Part shown: positions 17,870 through 26,597 of the stretch, piece by piece
How the letters are laid out: each line of letters begins with the position of its first letter
Numbering within the stretch: the first letter of the stretch is position 1
From: Verrucomicrobiota bacterium
GTDB lineage: Bacteria; Verrucomicrobiota; Verrucomicrobiia; Chthoniobacterales; UBA10450
Reading direction: 5' to 3'
NCBI GenBank assembly: GCA_003218475.1
Contig: QHNR01000063.1
Location: 1,305-47,166, forward strand
Length of the DNA: 45,862 nt
The notes under the pieces: generated by a model
Database searches by the model: none
Seen by the model: the letters and a program-made list of their open reading frames with translations, nothing else
What the model was told of the DNA's origin: nothing
Translations under genes and position numbers: made by a program

Positions 17870-18871
17870 TTATTCTGTCGTTGCCTCTTCGCCTGGCCAC
17901 TCATCGGCAGTTGGATGCCAGGTCTTGTCGGGATTGAAACGATCCATGCTTTTGAAAATCTTCAACGTATCCGGCCCAAGATTTTTTTCGTAAACGGCCC
18001 CGCTGGGCCCAACGATGAACGTCTGCACTCCGGTCACGCGGTATTGAGCCGGTGCGGCCGCCAGGGCGAACCCGCCAATCATTGCTCCTTCCACGACAAA
18101 GTCCATTTGGCCCAAAGGCGCTGCCGGACCTTGCCCTTTCAAAACCTTGAAATAGTAGCCGTGATACGGCTGACTCCGCTCGCTGTAGCCTTGCTCCAGC
18201 GCTTTGGCGATCTGCTCTCCCACCGGACCTCCCCAGGTTCCGTCAGAGTTTTGCCACGCCAAACCGTCATGTTTGCCAGGCGTGCTAATGACTCGCTGAG
18301 CGTACTGGTTCACCTTGGAATCATCGTGCTTTTCCTCGGCATATTCTTTTTGCGCTTCGACGAAACCACGGCAAATGGCTATCGCGTCCAGTTCGTTGGC
18401 ACCGATGCGTCGATTCAGAATTTCTTGACGACCGGCCTTGGTATCGAAAATCCACTTTCCCTTCCGCCGCACAATCGGGATGGCCAACGGGAAGGTGTCA
18501 TTTCCAACTGAAAGAATGGTTCGCTTCGAGTTCTTCGGATCTACATCGAGCGATATCTTCTCTTTTGACTTGGCGGCAAAATCCGTTGCGCGTTTCTTAT
18601 CCGCGACTGGATCTGCCGACTTGATCAGATCGGTTGCGTCCGATCCGAGAATTTCTTGCAAGACGGCAATGTCGAATACTTCCGCCGCTCGAAGAAGGGT
18701 GTCAGCCGCCTCTCTTGCGGAAGTGAATTCTTTCTGGTTGTTGGAGTCTGTCTTCGCAGCTGTTTCGGGGGACCCCGCGTGTGAGACTCCGAGGACCAGT
18801 GCGAAGGCGACGGTTACGGAAGCGAACAGCCAAATTGTTAAAGAACTCGTAAAGCTCGGTCGTATGTTCAT
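17870..18871 (-). CDS. DUF2950 family secreted protein, copy A
   Basis: From ATG 18871 (MNIRPSFTSSLTIWLF) the product is 333 residues with a signal peptide ending near VSHAGS. The mature part carries the DUF2950 landmarks: SAREAADTLLRAAE, GKWIFDTKAGRQEILNRRIGANEL, AICRGFVEAQKEYA, the strongly conserved QRVISTPGKHDGLAWQN, PYHGYYFKVLKGQGPAAPLG and MIGGFALAAAPAQYRVTGV. The function is unknown; the family is periplasmic and regularly found next to DUF3300. A longer in-frame extension to 19042 overlaps the upstream gene and is Ala/Val-rich noise. It starts 25 bases after DUF3300 copy A, so the two form an operon. It has a paralog at 20486-21493. Confidence 0.88.
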   Translation of the reverse strand: MNIRPSFTSSLTIWLFASVTVAFALVLGVSHAGSPETAAKTDSNNQKEFTSAREAADTLLRAAEVFDIAVLQEILGSDATDLIKSADPVADKKRATDFAAKSKEKISLDVDPKNSKRTILSVGNDTFPLAIPIVRRKGKWIFDTKAGRQEILNRRIGANELDAIAICRGFVEAQKEYAEEKHDDSKVNQYAQRVISTPGKHDGLAWQNSDGTWGGPVGEQIAKALEQGYSERSQPYHGYYFKVLKGQGPAAPLGQMDFVVEGAMIGGFALAAAPAQYRVTGVQTFIVGPSGAVYEKNLGPDTLKIFKSMDRFNPDKTWHPTADEWPGEEATTE

Positions 18872-18896
18872 AGCTTCGCTCGATTCATTTGTTCGG

Positions 18897-20267
18897 TTAT
18901 CTACGACGCCCACCACCGCCTCGGCCACCACCGCCGCCGCGCCCACCACTGAAACTTGCTCCGCCACTGAAGCTGTTGTGTCCTCGACTGCTACTAGCAC
19001 GCGCGGAGCTCCCACTAAATCCACCGCCGCCAAAGGCGTCACGGCTTGAACCGTAGCCAGAACCTGGCGAGACGTTGCGGTTACCTATTCGATCTCCGCC
19101 GCTAAATCCGGAACCCACGGCACTTGGGCGAATGCCCGTGCCCGCCCCCGCGCCGAGTCCGCCGACGCCGCCAGGGCGATTCGCTGCCGCGTTGCTGCCG
19201 CCGAGCTGGCTTGCACCATCGCCACGATTCAACCCCGCGTTGCCGGCGGAACGATTTAGTGCAGCGTTGCCGCCAGCAATTCCGCTGCCACTAGACCGAT
19301 TAGCTCCAGTAGCGCCGATAGGCTGGACGCGTGACCGGCCACCGTACTTGTTCGCGGTTCCTTTATCCCCGTAAGGAGCGCCGCCGCGATGTTGTGGATC
19401 ATGCTGCCATTTGCCGCCGCCGGGCTGCTGAGAAGCCCGGTTGCCACTGCTGATGTTGGTAGTTCTATTCGAATTCTTTACGTATTTATTGTTGTTGTTG
19501 ATGTTAATGTCGCCGCGTGCCCATCCGCAGTTGTAACCCCAGCCACCACTCCACGCCACTCCGAGCGCAACACCAACCCCGAAGGCCAAGGCCGCTCCGG
19601 CAGCGTAATATCCGGTGGGCGGATAGTACATTGCGGGATAAGCGTAGCCGATATCCCCATAAACCACCGTCGGATTGTATGAGGGAACATAAACCATCTC
19701 GGGATCGGCTGGTTCAATTACGATAACTTGGTCGCCGCCATCCACTATTTCAGTCTCGACGGTCTGTTGTGGACTCGTTTTTAGAATCCCTTTGCCCTGA
19801 GCCTTCGCGCGCATGCGCTGAACTGCATCCATTACGTCGGCTTGTTGTGCCAGGAAAGCGTTTCCCAAATCCATTGTCCACGCGACGTTATCACCTAACA
19901 GTTTGACCACGTCGGGGAACGCGGCCGTCGCTTGCACACTTGGATCCCAAGGCTGCTTTTCCACTGAATCCACAAGCGCTTGCCCCTTTAGATGTTTATT
20001 GTTCGCCAACCACTGTTGAAGCTGGATTACTTCCAACGGATAAGTGGAAGCGGCCAGGGTCTGGGCAAGGAGCGGATCCGGATAAAGAGCAATTGGCGCT
20101 ACCAACGAGTCCAGCTTTTCATTGGGAATCCTCGGTGCTTCTTCGTCAGCCGTGAGCTGCCCGGGAAGCGGCGGCATGGTTAGTGATAACGAGGCTACGC
20201 AAACAGAAGCTACGAGGATGCGCAATGGTTGGTAAGGAAATGTGGATCGAGAACTCGGCGAATTCAT
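18897..20267 (-). CDS. DUF3300 family secreted protein, copy A
   Basis: The 456-residue product has a signal peptide (ILVASVCVASLSLTM), then the DUF3300 domain at about residues 45-215. The domain starts LDSLVAPIALYPDPLLAQTLAASTYP, continues with QPWDPSVQATAAFPDVV, MDLGNAFLAQQADVMDAVQRMR, and ends with MVYVPSYNPTVVYG. A Tyr/Gly/Ala-rich hydrophobic stretch and a low-complexity Asn/Gly/Ser/Arg-rich C-terminal tail of about 200 residues follow, finishing in GGGRRR. The intact copy shows what copy B has lost. Role unknown; envelope location is inferred. It precedes DUF2950 copy A by 25 bases. Confidence 0.88.
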   Translation of the reverse strand: MNSPSSRSTFPYQPLRILVASVCVASLSLTMPPLPGQLTADEEAPRIPNEKLDSLVAPIALYPDPLLAQTLAASTYPLEVIQLQQWLANNKHLKGQALVDSVEKQPWDPSVQATAAFPDVVKLLGDNVAWTMDLGNAFLAQQADVMDAVQRMRAKAQGKGILKTSPQQTVETEIVDGGDQVIVIEPADPEMVYVPSYNPTVVYGDIGYAYPAMYYPPTGYYAAGAALAFGVGVALGVAWSGGWGYNCGWARGDININNNNKYVKNSNRTTNISSGNRASQQPGGGKWQHDPQHRGGAPYGDKGTANKYGGRSRVQPIGATGANRSSGSGIAGGNAALNRSAGNAGLNRGDGASQLGGSNAAANRPGGVGGLGAGAGTGIRPSAVGSGFSGGDRIGNRNVSPGSGYGSSRDAFGGGGFSGSSARASSSRGHNSFSGGASFSGGRGGGGGRGGGGRRR

Positions 20268-20485
20268 GGCAGCCGGTTTTTACGATTCGTTCCGTTCGCG
20301 GGCCGGCTCACTTGTCCAATTACCTTCCGCTCGGGTATCGGGCCTCTAGACCATATTTCGGTGCGAACGTAAAGGCACCAGTTTAATGGCGCGATTCCTA
20401 GCGAGTGATTTGGATGTTGTCCAAGCTTATGTAGCTGGCGAGGTCCCAAGTTTACCCATGGTCACTCATGCATTTCCCGAAAATC

Positions 20486-21493
20486 TCACCCTTGATCTAA
20501 TGAGTCGTCTTCCACGTCATCCTCAGTTACTTTCCAGGTCTTGTCCGGGTTGTACTTGTCCATGCTCTGAAACGTCTTCAGCGTATCGGGTCCAAGATCC
20601 TTTTCATAAACCACTCCGTCGGGGCCGACAATAAATGTCATTACTCCAGTCACTCGATATTCAGCAGGTGCGGCGGCCAAGGCGAATCCGCCGATCATTG
20701 CGCCGCCAACCATGAAGTCCATCTCTCCCAGTGACGCCGCGGGTCCCTGCCCCTTAAGTACCTTGAAGTAGTAACCGTGATAAGGTTTGCCTCCCTGCGC
20801 GGAATAACCTTCCTGAAGCGCTTTGGCCACTTCTTCGCCAACTGGACCTGCCCATGTCCCATCTGGGTTTTGCCACGCCAGACCGTCATGTTTCCCGGGC
20901 GTGCTGATGACGCGCTGTGCGTATTGGTTCACCTTATCATCATGTTTTTCCGCCGCATACTCGTGTTGTGCCTCGTGGAAGCCACGACAAATCTCAATGG
21001 CGTTCAGCTCGTTGGCGCCGATACGTCGATTTAAGATTTCCTCACGGCCTACCTTTGTATCAAAAAACCATTTCCCTTTTTGCTTCACGATCGGAATCGG
21101 AAGCGGAAAATCATCGTTACCTACCAAAATAATGGCCTGATTCGGATTTTTCTTGTCTGTCTGGACGGACATTTTTTCTTTTGCCTTGGCTGCAAATTCC
21201 ACTGCACGGTTCTTGTCCTGAACCGGGTCTTCGGAAGCGACGATATCCTCGCTATCGGGCCCCAGAATTTCCTTGGCGGCGGCAACGTCAAAATTCGCCG
21301 CGACCTGAATAAGGGCGTCGGCCGCCTGTTTCGGTGTGTCGAATTGTTTTTGAGCTGGTTGCGCCGCCGAAGCTGCGTCGGATTTCGACGGTGTTGCGGC
21401 GTGCAAACCGAAGCCTAACAACCAAAAGCTAGCAATCGCGGAAGCGATCAGCGTAAATTTCGAGGAAGTCATAATTCTTAGTGTTGATTTCAT
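20486..21493 (-). CDS. DUF2950 family secreted protein, copy B
   Basis: The start at ATG 21493 is supported by GAGGGA eight bases upstream; an ATG at 21508 is the alternative. The 335-residue product has a signal peptide (FTLIASAIASFWLLGFGLHA) and all DUF2950 blocks seen in copy A, including GREEILNRRIGANELNAI, RVISTPGKHDGLAWQNPDG and GGAMIGGFALAAAPAEYRVTG. It is highly similar to copy A through the mature region and divergent in the signal peptide and the acidic C-terminus (DDVEDDSLDQG). It follows DUF3300 copy B by 31 bases, so the duplicated unit is the two-gene operon and not single genes. Confidence 0.88.
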   Translation of the reverse strand: MKSTLRIMTSSKFTLIASAIASFWLLGFGLHAATPSKSDAASAAQPAQKQFDTPKQAADALIQVAANFDVAAAKEILGPDSEDIVASEDPVQDKNRAVEFAAKAKEKMSVQTDKKNPNQAIILVGNDDFPLPIPIVKQKGKWFFDTKVGREEILNRRIGANELNAIEICRGFHEAQHEYAAEKHDDKVNQYAQRVISTPGKHDGLAWQNPDGTWAGPVGEEVAKALQEGYSAQGGKPYHGYYFKVLKGQGPAASLGEMDFMVGGAMIGGFALAAAPAEYRVTGVMTFIVGPDGVVYEKDLGPDTLKTFQSMDKYNPDKTWKVTEDDVEDDSLDQG

Positions 21494-21524
21494 TTTAGTT
21501 TCCCTCATTCACAGTTCCTTCCTT

Positions 21525-23004
21525 TTATCTCCGGCGTCCGCCTCCACCGCCACCGCGTCCGCCGCCGCCGCGTCCGCCGCCTCCACCGCCACGGCCACCG
21601 CCACCACCACCACCACGGCTCATGCTTCCACCGCCACCACCACGGCTGTAGCCGCCGCCTCCCATGCTGTTCCCACCTCTGCTGCTACTGGCACGCGCGT
21701 AGTTTCCGCTGCCGCCGCTAAATCCTCCACCCTTGGCACCGCTACTAGGCCGCGATGATGCGCTGCGGTTACCCACTTGGTTCTTGGCGCTACCGCCACT
21801 TGGACGAGCCCCAGCCCCTCCACCCGGCTTAGCTCCAGCGCCGCCGCCACCGGGCCGTGCTCCAGCTCCACCGCCACCGGGTCGTGCTCCAGCTCCACCG
21901 CCCGGCTTGGCACCGGCCCCGCCACCAGGCCGTGTTCCAGCTCCGCCGCCACCGGGTCGTGCTCCAGCTCCACCGCCCGGCTTGGCACCGGCCCCGCCGC
22001 CTGGCCGTGTTCCGGCTCCGCCGCCTCCGGGACGGTTTCCAGCTCCGGCTCCGCCGCCCGGGCGATTGGCAGCTCCGCCCCCAGGCTGCTGGCGAGCATT
22101 GGCGCCGAACTTATTCGCCGTTTGCCTGTTACCATAAGGAGCATTTCCGCGGTGTTGCGGATTGTGCTGCCAGTTGTTGCCCTGGCCAGCTTGACCCCGA
22201 TTGACGTTCTTATTGTAGTTTCTATTGAAATTATTGTTGTTATTGATGTTGACGTTGCCGCCGTTCCAATTGCAATTGCCCCAATTGCCGCCCCAAGCAC
22301 CCCAAGCGGCGGCACCCAGCGCAATTCCCGCGCCCCACGCTAAAGCTGTTCCTGGGACGTAGCCCGGGTAGGTGTAGGGATAGTAAGGGTACTCAACAGG
22401 AGCAGCCCCGTACACCACAGTCGGATCGTAAGAGGGCACGTAAACAACGTCCGGGTTCGCTTGCTGAATTTCGATTACCTGTTTGCCGCTTGGGACTGTC
22501 TCGGTCTTCACTACCGATTGGGCGCTGGTTTTTAGATTTCCTGTCCCTTGAGCCTTCCATCACGTCAGATTGCTGCGCCAGGAACGCGTTTCCCAAATCC
22601 GTCATCCATTGAATGTTGCCAGCCATCCGCTGCACCACGTCTGGATATTCCACCAATGACTGAATGCTTGGGTCCCACGGCTGTTTTGCTACAGCGTCCG
22701 CCAGTGCCTTGCCTTGCAAATTTTTGTTCTTATCCATCCACTGCTGAAGTTGAACAACTTCAAGTGGGTAAGTGGAAGCGGCCAGCGTCTGAGCCAGAAG
22801 CGGGTCCGGATATAACGCAATCGGCGCGACCAAAGAATCCAATTCACCACTCGCAAGCGCAGGAGCCTGTTCCGTGTCCGAGGTTGTTGTGTTCATGACT
22901 TGCGATTGCGCCTGCTGCGCGAATGCGCTGGAGCCCAAGTTGAGCAATGCGAGACCAGTGATGGCGATCACGCCATGAAATAGTTTGGTATTTTGTGACT
23001 TCAT
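21525..23004 (-). pseudogene. DUF3300 family protein, copy B, disrupted by a short deletion
   Basis: From ATG 23004 (AAGAG upstream) a signal peptide and the first half of DUF3300 are normal: LDSLVAPIALYPDPLLAQTL, QPWDPSIQSLVEYPDVV and MTDLGNAFLAQQSDVM. After DVM the frame turns into nonsense and stops at 22393. The correct continuation is in another frame, from AQGTGNLKTSAQSVV through NPDVVYVPSYDPTVVYG and a Gly/Ala/Pro-rich tail to 21525. Compared with copy A, the residues DAVQRMRA are missing, which corresponds to a deletion of about 23 bases near 22557. The tail contains a 75-bp tandem repeat. Translation would need a frameshift, so it is probably inactive unless this is an assembly error. 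Confidence 0.78.
21873..22022. repeat. two 75-bp tandem repeat units inside DUF3300 copy B
   Basis: Units at 21873-21947 and 21948-22022 differ at only about three positions. On the minus strand each unit encodes 25 residues rich in Gly, Ala, Pro with spaced Arg/Lys/Thr. Shorter degenerate versions flank them. The size of 75 bp keeps the frame, so copy-number change would alter only the tail length. Confidence 0.75.
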
Positions 23005-23153
23005 AACTCTTTTACATTTCAACCCGCGATTATTGACGAAGTTCCTCGATCGGCATATAAGACTTTCGTCCAATGGAAACCGTACGAGAGGAATCTTTAC
23101 TTCGTGCCGGCAAAATAAAAATCAAGGAGAAACAAAATCAAAGGAGATACATT

Positions 23154-23609
23154 ATGAATAATATAAAGAAAATCGGGATTCTGCTGCTTGTCCTTGGGGG
23201 GATGACAGGCTTCGCGCAGGCGGCGACGCGTCATCACGAATCCAGGCCAGACGCAACGTTGCGGCTGAGCACCGGTGGCTTCGCTCTTGGAATTGGTGTC
23301 AGCTGGGGGTCAGGCACGCTCACTTACCGAGGCAAAAACTACCCGGTTAAAGTAAAAGGACTGTCGGTAGGCAGGGTCGGGGCGACCAGCTCTTCCGCTT
23401 ATGGTGAGGTTTTCAACCTGAAGCATCTTCAAGATTTCAACGGTCATTACACCGTGAGTGGCGCTGGAACGCGGGGCGTGACTCTTGGCGCCGGGAAAAC
23501 TGGCACCATTCTGTCAAATCAGGCCGGTGTGATAGTCCGCGTTTCCTCCACGCAACAAGGCGTTGCTGTCAACGCGACTGGCGGTGGCGTTGATTTGCAA
23601 CTTCAGTGA
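23154..23609 (+). CDS. small secreted beta-rich protein, family not recognised
   Basis: ATG 23154 has an excellent AAGGAG seven bases upstream and gives 151 residues. A signal peptide (IGILLLVLGGMTGFAQA) is followed by a repetitive beta-type domain: LSTGGFALGIGVSWGSGTL, TYRGKNYPVKVKGLSVGRVGAT, GEVFNLKHLQDFNGHYTVSGAG, then VIVRVSSTQQGVAVNATGGGVDL. An upstream in-frame ATG at 23073 adds an unlikely polar leader and is rejected. Function unknown. It could be a periplasmic or lipid-binding beta protein. It is divergent from the DUF3300-DUF2950 operon. Confidence 0.75.
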   Translation: MNNIKKIGILLLVLGGMTGFAQAATRHHESRPDATLRLSTGGFALGIGVSWGSGTLTYRGKNYPVKVKGLSVGRVGATSSSAYGEVFNLKHLQDFNGHYTVSGAGTRGVTLGAGKTGTILSNQAGVIVRVSSTQQGVAVNATGGGVDLQLQ

Positions 23610-23633
23610 TAACGGAATCGCCTGATAAATAAA

Positions 23634-23661
23634 CTGAGTGCACCACTGAGGATGCACTCAG
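23634..23661 (+). promoter_or_regulatory. hairpin just before the next start codon
   Basis: CTGAGTGCA (23634-23642) pairs perfectly with TGCACTCAG (23653-23661), ten bases before ATG 23672. It may end the upstream transcript or hinder ribosome entry at the next gene; no T-run is present. Confidence 0.5.
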
Positions 23662-23671
23662 CAATGCTCGA

Positions 23672-25351
23672 ATGACCGAGCTTTCCTCACCCGCCGCCGT
23701 ACTTGAGATCGGAACGGCAGCAGCATGGGTGAGGAAATGGTCGACCGGATGGGTGCGTGGACCGCTTTGGGATGGCTTCTGGATGCTCAGCGCGCTCTGG
23801 CTTGCGCCGATCATACTGTTGCTCGTCCATGGCTATTCTAATCCGGAGTCGAGTCCACTCGATCTGCTTTACTTCGGGTTGACTGCCCTGTTTTGGATCG
23901 GCCACCGGTTATCGAGCACCTATCTCGCGTACTGCACGGAAGCGTACCGACCGCTTCTTCGCGAGCAGCCGATGCGATTCGTCGTGCTTCCGCTTCTCGT
24001 CACAGCAGGATGTTTTGCCCTGTTTCTTCCGGCAGACTCAACATTGCCATGGACGCGCGAGGAACGACTGATTGGACTGGCGATCGTTGATTACGCCTGC
24101 GTGACGTACCATTTCGCGGCGCAACATTTCGGTGCGCTTTCACTCTATCGTTCGCGAGCGGATCGCGGCTCGTGCATTCAGACGAGGCGTTTGGATCGCT
24201 TCTTCGCGTTAACTGCAGGCGGCGTGCTTGTCTTTGTCGCAGACATTCTCGCCGGCGCGGTCGCTTACCAGGACCAGTGGGTCGATCGCTGGTTCCCGGC
24301 GTGGATTGTATCAGCTGAGAATGGAATCCGCGGCGGTGCGACCTTGGCGCTCTTTGCTATCACGGCAACCATGTTAGTTGCCGAACTGCGCACGCCGCAA
24401 TGGTCGCTGCCGCGCATCTTGTACATTATTGGGCTCGCGGTAATGATCGGGCTCGCGCTTCGACCCAGGAGTTTGTTTCTGTTCCTTGTCATCTGGACAT
24501 CGCAACACTGGATACTCGCTACCGGACTGGCGTCTCAGACGCCATCCGCGGAGTCAGCTCCAACAACCGGCGTAGTCCGCCGCATTCTGCATACACTGAA
24601 TGCACGGCCATGGGCCGTCGTGCTTTTCCTGATGTTGTTGTCGCTCTTGTTGCTCCCGATTTTTGAGGTGGAAGCAAACCGCGAGACCGGCACATACTAT
24701 GGCGACCGGATTTTCGGCGCGTTTGCGACGCAACTACGGACGTCGACCTGGGTGCCTGCGTTGCTGGCTCTGGGATTCGCGACAGGATTCATTCACTACT
24801 TGCTCGATAGAAGCGTCTATCGAATGTCGGATCCGCGGGTGCGCGCGGCAGCGCGTGGACTCGTCGGCAATGCCAGCAGGATCGCGCCACGTAAAATGGT
24901 GCGGCGTTTCGCCCTCGTTTTCATCGGCGCGCTCGCCTCTTTTTCTTCGCTGCACGCTCAGACTGGAACTCCCGTAGCGGCACAACAGCCCCCCAAAGCT
25001 ATCTACACGCCGAAACCTGTTTACCGTCCTGAATGGGCGAAGCAGGGACTGGCAGGGAAAGGTGTCGTTTTAGTGACGATTGATCAACGGACCGGCCAAG
25101 TTGCCGGAGCGCGAATGCTGCAGAGCACCGGAAACAAACAACTTGATGGCGCTGCTCTTGAAGCGTACTCGCAGTGGCGTTTCCAACCCGGCACAGGCTC
25201 GCAGGTGAAGATTCCGATTGAGTTTGCGAGCCGACCCAAACCTCCGACATCCAAACGAACTGTTTCGCAGCCGGCAATTCTCTATCCCTTACTGATTCTC
25301 GTTGGTTTTGGTGTGGCAGTGATGGCGATGCGTGGAAGAAGGAGAACCTAA
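23672..25351 (+). CDS. multi-pass membrane protein fused to a TonB-C-like domain
   Basis: The 559-residue ORF has two parts. Residues 1-400 contain about eight to ten membrane helices (WMLSALWLAPIILLLVHG, FVVLPLLVTAGCFALFLP and others) and end with HYLLDRSVYRMSDPRVRAA, which I have seen as the end of free-standing membrane proteins. From Met409 a new signal-like helix appears (FALVFIGALASFSSLHAQ). A TonB C-terminal-type domain follows: YRPEWAKQGLAGKGVVLVTID, GARMLQSTGNKQLDGAALEA, WRFQPGTGSQVKIPIEF. A last hydrophobic helix (ILYPLLILVGFGVAVMAM) closes the protein. Either a true fusion, or two genes whose separation was lost; ATG 24896 could be an internal start. Role unknown. Confidence 0.7.
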   Translation: MTELSSPAAVLEIGTAAAWVRKWSTGWVRGPLWDGFWMLSALWLAPIILLLVHGYSNPESSPLDLLYFGLTALFWIGHRLSSTYLAYCTEAYRPLLREQPMRFVVLPLLVTAGCFALFLPADSTLPWTREERLIGLAIVDYACVTYHFAAQHFGALSLYRSRADRGSCIQTRRLDRFFALTAGGVLVFVADILAGAVAYQDQWVDRWFPAWIVSAENGIRGGATLALFAITATMLVAELRTPQWSLPRILYIIGLAVMIGLALRPRSLFLFLVIWTSQHWILATGLASQTPSAESAPTTGVVRRILHTLNARPWAVVLFLMLLSLLLLPIFEVEANRETGTYYGDRIFGAFATQLRTSTWVPALLALGFATGFIHYLLDRSVYRMSDPRVRAAARGLVGNASRIAPRKMVRRFALVFIGALASFSSLHAQTGTPVAAQQPPKAIYTPKPVYRPEWAKQGLAGKGVVLVTIDQRTGQVAGARMLQSTGNKQLDGAALEAYSQWRFQPGTGSQVKIPIEFASRPKPPTSKRTVSQPAILYPLLILVGFGVAVMAMRGRRRT

Positions 25352-25378
25352 CGTAATCAGCTTTTAGGTTTCGTTAGG
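25347..25378 (+). terminator. inverted repeat at the gene end
   Basis: CCTAACG (25347-25353), overlapping the stop codon, pairs with CGTTAGG (25372-25378). A terminator-like role is possible but there is no long T-run. Confidence 0.35.
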
Positions 25379-25387
25379 CCTTACACG

Positions 25388-26233
25388 ATGCCGTTCGCCG
25401 TTCTCTTCTGCGGTTGCGTGTTGCTCGCGACAACGTCGCTTTTAAATGGGGCGCAAGTTTCAGAGACACGCGATCTGCCTCCCGTAAAATTGGCAGCGAA
25501 TGAACTCGACGCGATTTTGAACGAGACCCATGCGTTTGTTGACGCGGCCGATGGTCCTGCCAGGCAGGATTCCAGTCGGGAAATTGTCAAGGTTCGCGTT
25601 CGCGGCCACGACATCGAGATCCCTCATTTCTCTCTCGCGAGCAACCTTGCGTTTCCTAATGAAATCTTCGCGTTTTCTTACACGTATTACCAAGCCGACA
25701 AACCGATCTCGTCCGTGAGCATTGATTTAGGCGATTCTTCACGCTCGGTATCGGTGACCGGCGAATCCCTCGAAAAGGTCGGAGAATTGTCTAGCCTGCT
25801 CGAGAATGATTTTCGTCGCTATTCAACCGCCATTGGTGGCGCGAAATTCCGTCGCGTGGCTGGAGTGCTCCTTTTGATAACGCTTTTGATGTCGCTTATG
25901 GTTAGCAGCGCGTTTTGGTGGAATACTCGCCGCTATAACGCAGTGGGGATGCTGATTTGTTCGGCTCTTACTTTATTGCTGGTGCTTCTGGTGCCATGGA
26001 ACAGGTACCTTCCCGGCCTTTGCTCTTTACCAGAGCTATTCGCGTTTCTTTCTAGTCAGAAATGCGGCTCCAATTTTTTTCCTCAGCCTTGTCGCGACTC
26101 TTTTGGGGATTCCCGTGTCGTACCTTCTTCCGCGATGGCGACGGGAAGCCTAATCACCCGATGCAAACATATGAGCGCGGTGTTTGCCAGGCGGCGCGTT
26201 TGTCTAATCTTCCTGCAGTGGCCGTCGTCCTGA
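25388..26233 (+). CDS. small membrane protein, probable frameshift near 26003
   Basis: The ORF reads 281 residues with a signal peptide (FAVLFCGCVLLATTSLLNG), a soluble part (ANELDAILNETHAFVDAAD, IVKVRVRGHDIEIPHF) and two membrane helices (VAGVLLLITLLMSLMVSSAFWW; VGMLICSALTLLLVLLV). After VPWNR the frame becomes Ser/Cys/Arg-rich. The neighbouring frame continues as GTFPAFALYQSYSRFFLVRN with a third helix (PIFFLSLVATLLGIPVSYLL) and ends PRWRREA at 26153, which is far more protein-like. One extra base near 26003 explains this, so the natural gene is probably 25388-26153. No family recognised. It follows the fusion gene on the same strand. Confidence 0.6.
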   Translation: MPFAVLFCGCVLLATTSLLNGAQVSETRDLPPVKLAANELDAILNETHAFVDAADGPARQDSSREIVKVRVRGHDIEIPHFSLASNLAFPNEIFAFSYTYYQADKPISSVSIDLGDSSRSVSVTGESLEKVGELSSLLENDFRRYSTAIGGAKFRRVAGVLLLITLLMSLMVSSAFWWNTRRYNAVGMLICSALTLLLVLLVPWNRYLPGLCSLPELFAFLSSQKCGSNFFPQPCRDSFGDSRVVPSSAMATGSLITRCKHMSAVFARRRVCLIFLQWPSS

Positions 26234-26597
26234 TCAGGATCTCCGGCGGTGCTCAGTCCTTAATATTTGCAAATTACTCCGATTCCTAGGGATTCTTAGG
26301 AGTTTTGGCCTGTCAAAAATTAGGCTTTTCTGAAGGGCTGAGCCTTGTACGAGGTCTCTCCGATTGTGACGAACGTGTTACAAATTTGCCTAGGTGGATA
26401 TAAGGCTTTTCCAGGGGGTTCGGACAGTGTAATAATGGAGGGACCATGGGGAAATGTTTGCATGTGAGGGCTTGCGTCCTCGCTCCGACGAACGCAAGCC
26501 GGACACAACCTGTGATAGTTTTCGCGGCGGCGTTTGATTTTCGATCTTCGTCACAATTGGGCGTGCGGCCCGACGTGTCCGCGATCGAGCAACAGCC
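26154..26597. other. non-coding gap before the first kinase gene
   Basis: No gene is supported once the frame of the preceding gene is corrected; the last 80 bases of its uncorrected ORF lie here. The region is moderately A/T-rich around 26260-26440 with the near-repeat GATTCCTAGG/GATTCTTAGG at 26280-26299, and probably holds the promoter of the kinase gene at 26598. A TACGAGGTCTC string near 26346 only faintly resembles the downstream regulatory motif. Confidence 0.5.

Noticed and set aside
17401-17904. Minus-strand ORF running across the tRNA region
   Set aside because: It crosses tRNA-Gln and overlaps the pseudokinase start; no protein-like features.
18872-19042. Upstream extension of DUF2950 copy A
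   Set aside because: The Ala/Val-rich leader overlaps the 3' end of DUF3300 copy A; ATG 18871 gives a proper signal peptide.
21733-22137. Long plus-strand ORF rich in Pro-Ala-Pro
   Set aside because: It is the mirror of the Gly/Ala-rich DUF3300 tail on the minus strand; the low-complexity GC-rich repeat opens several frames.
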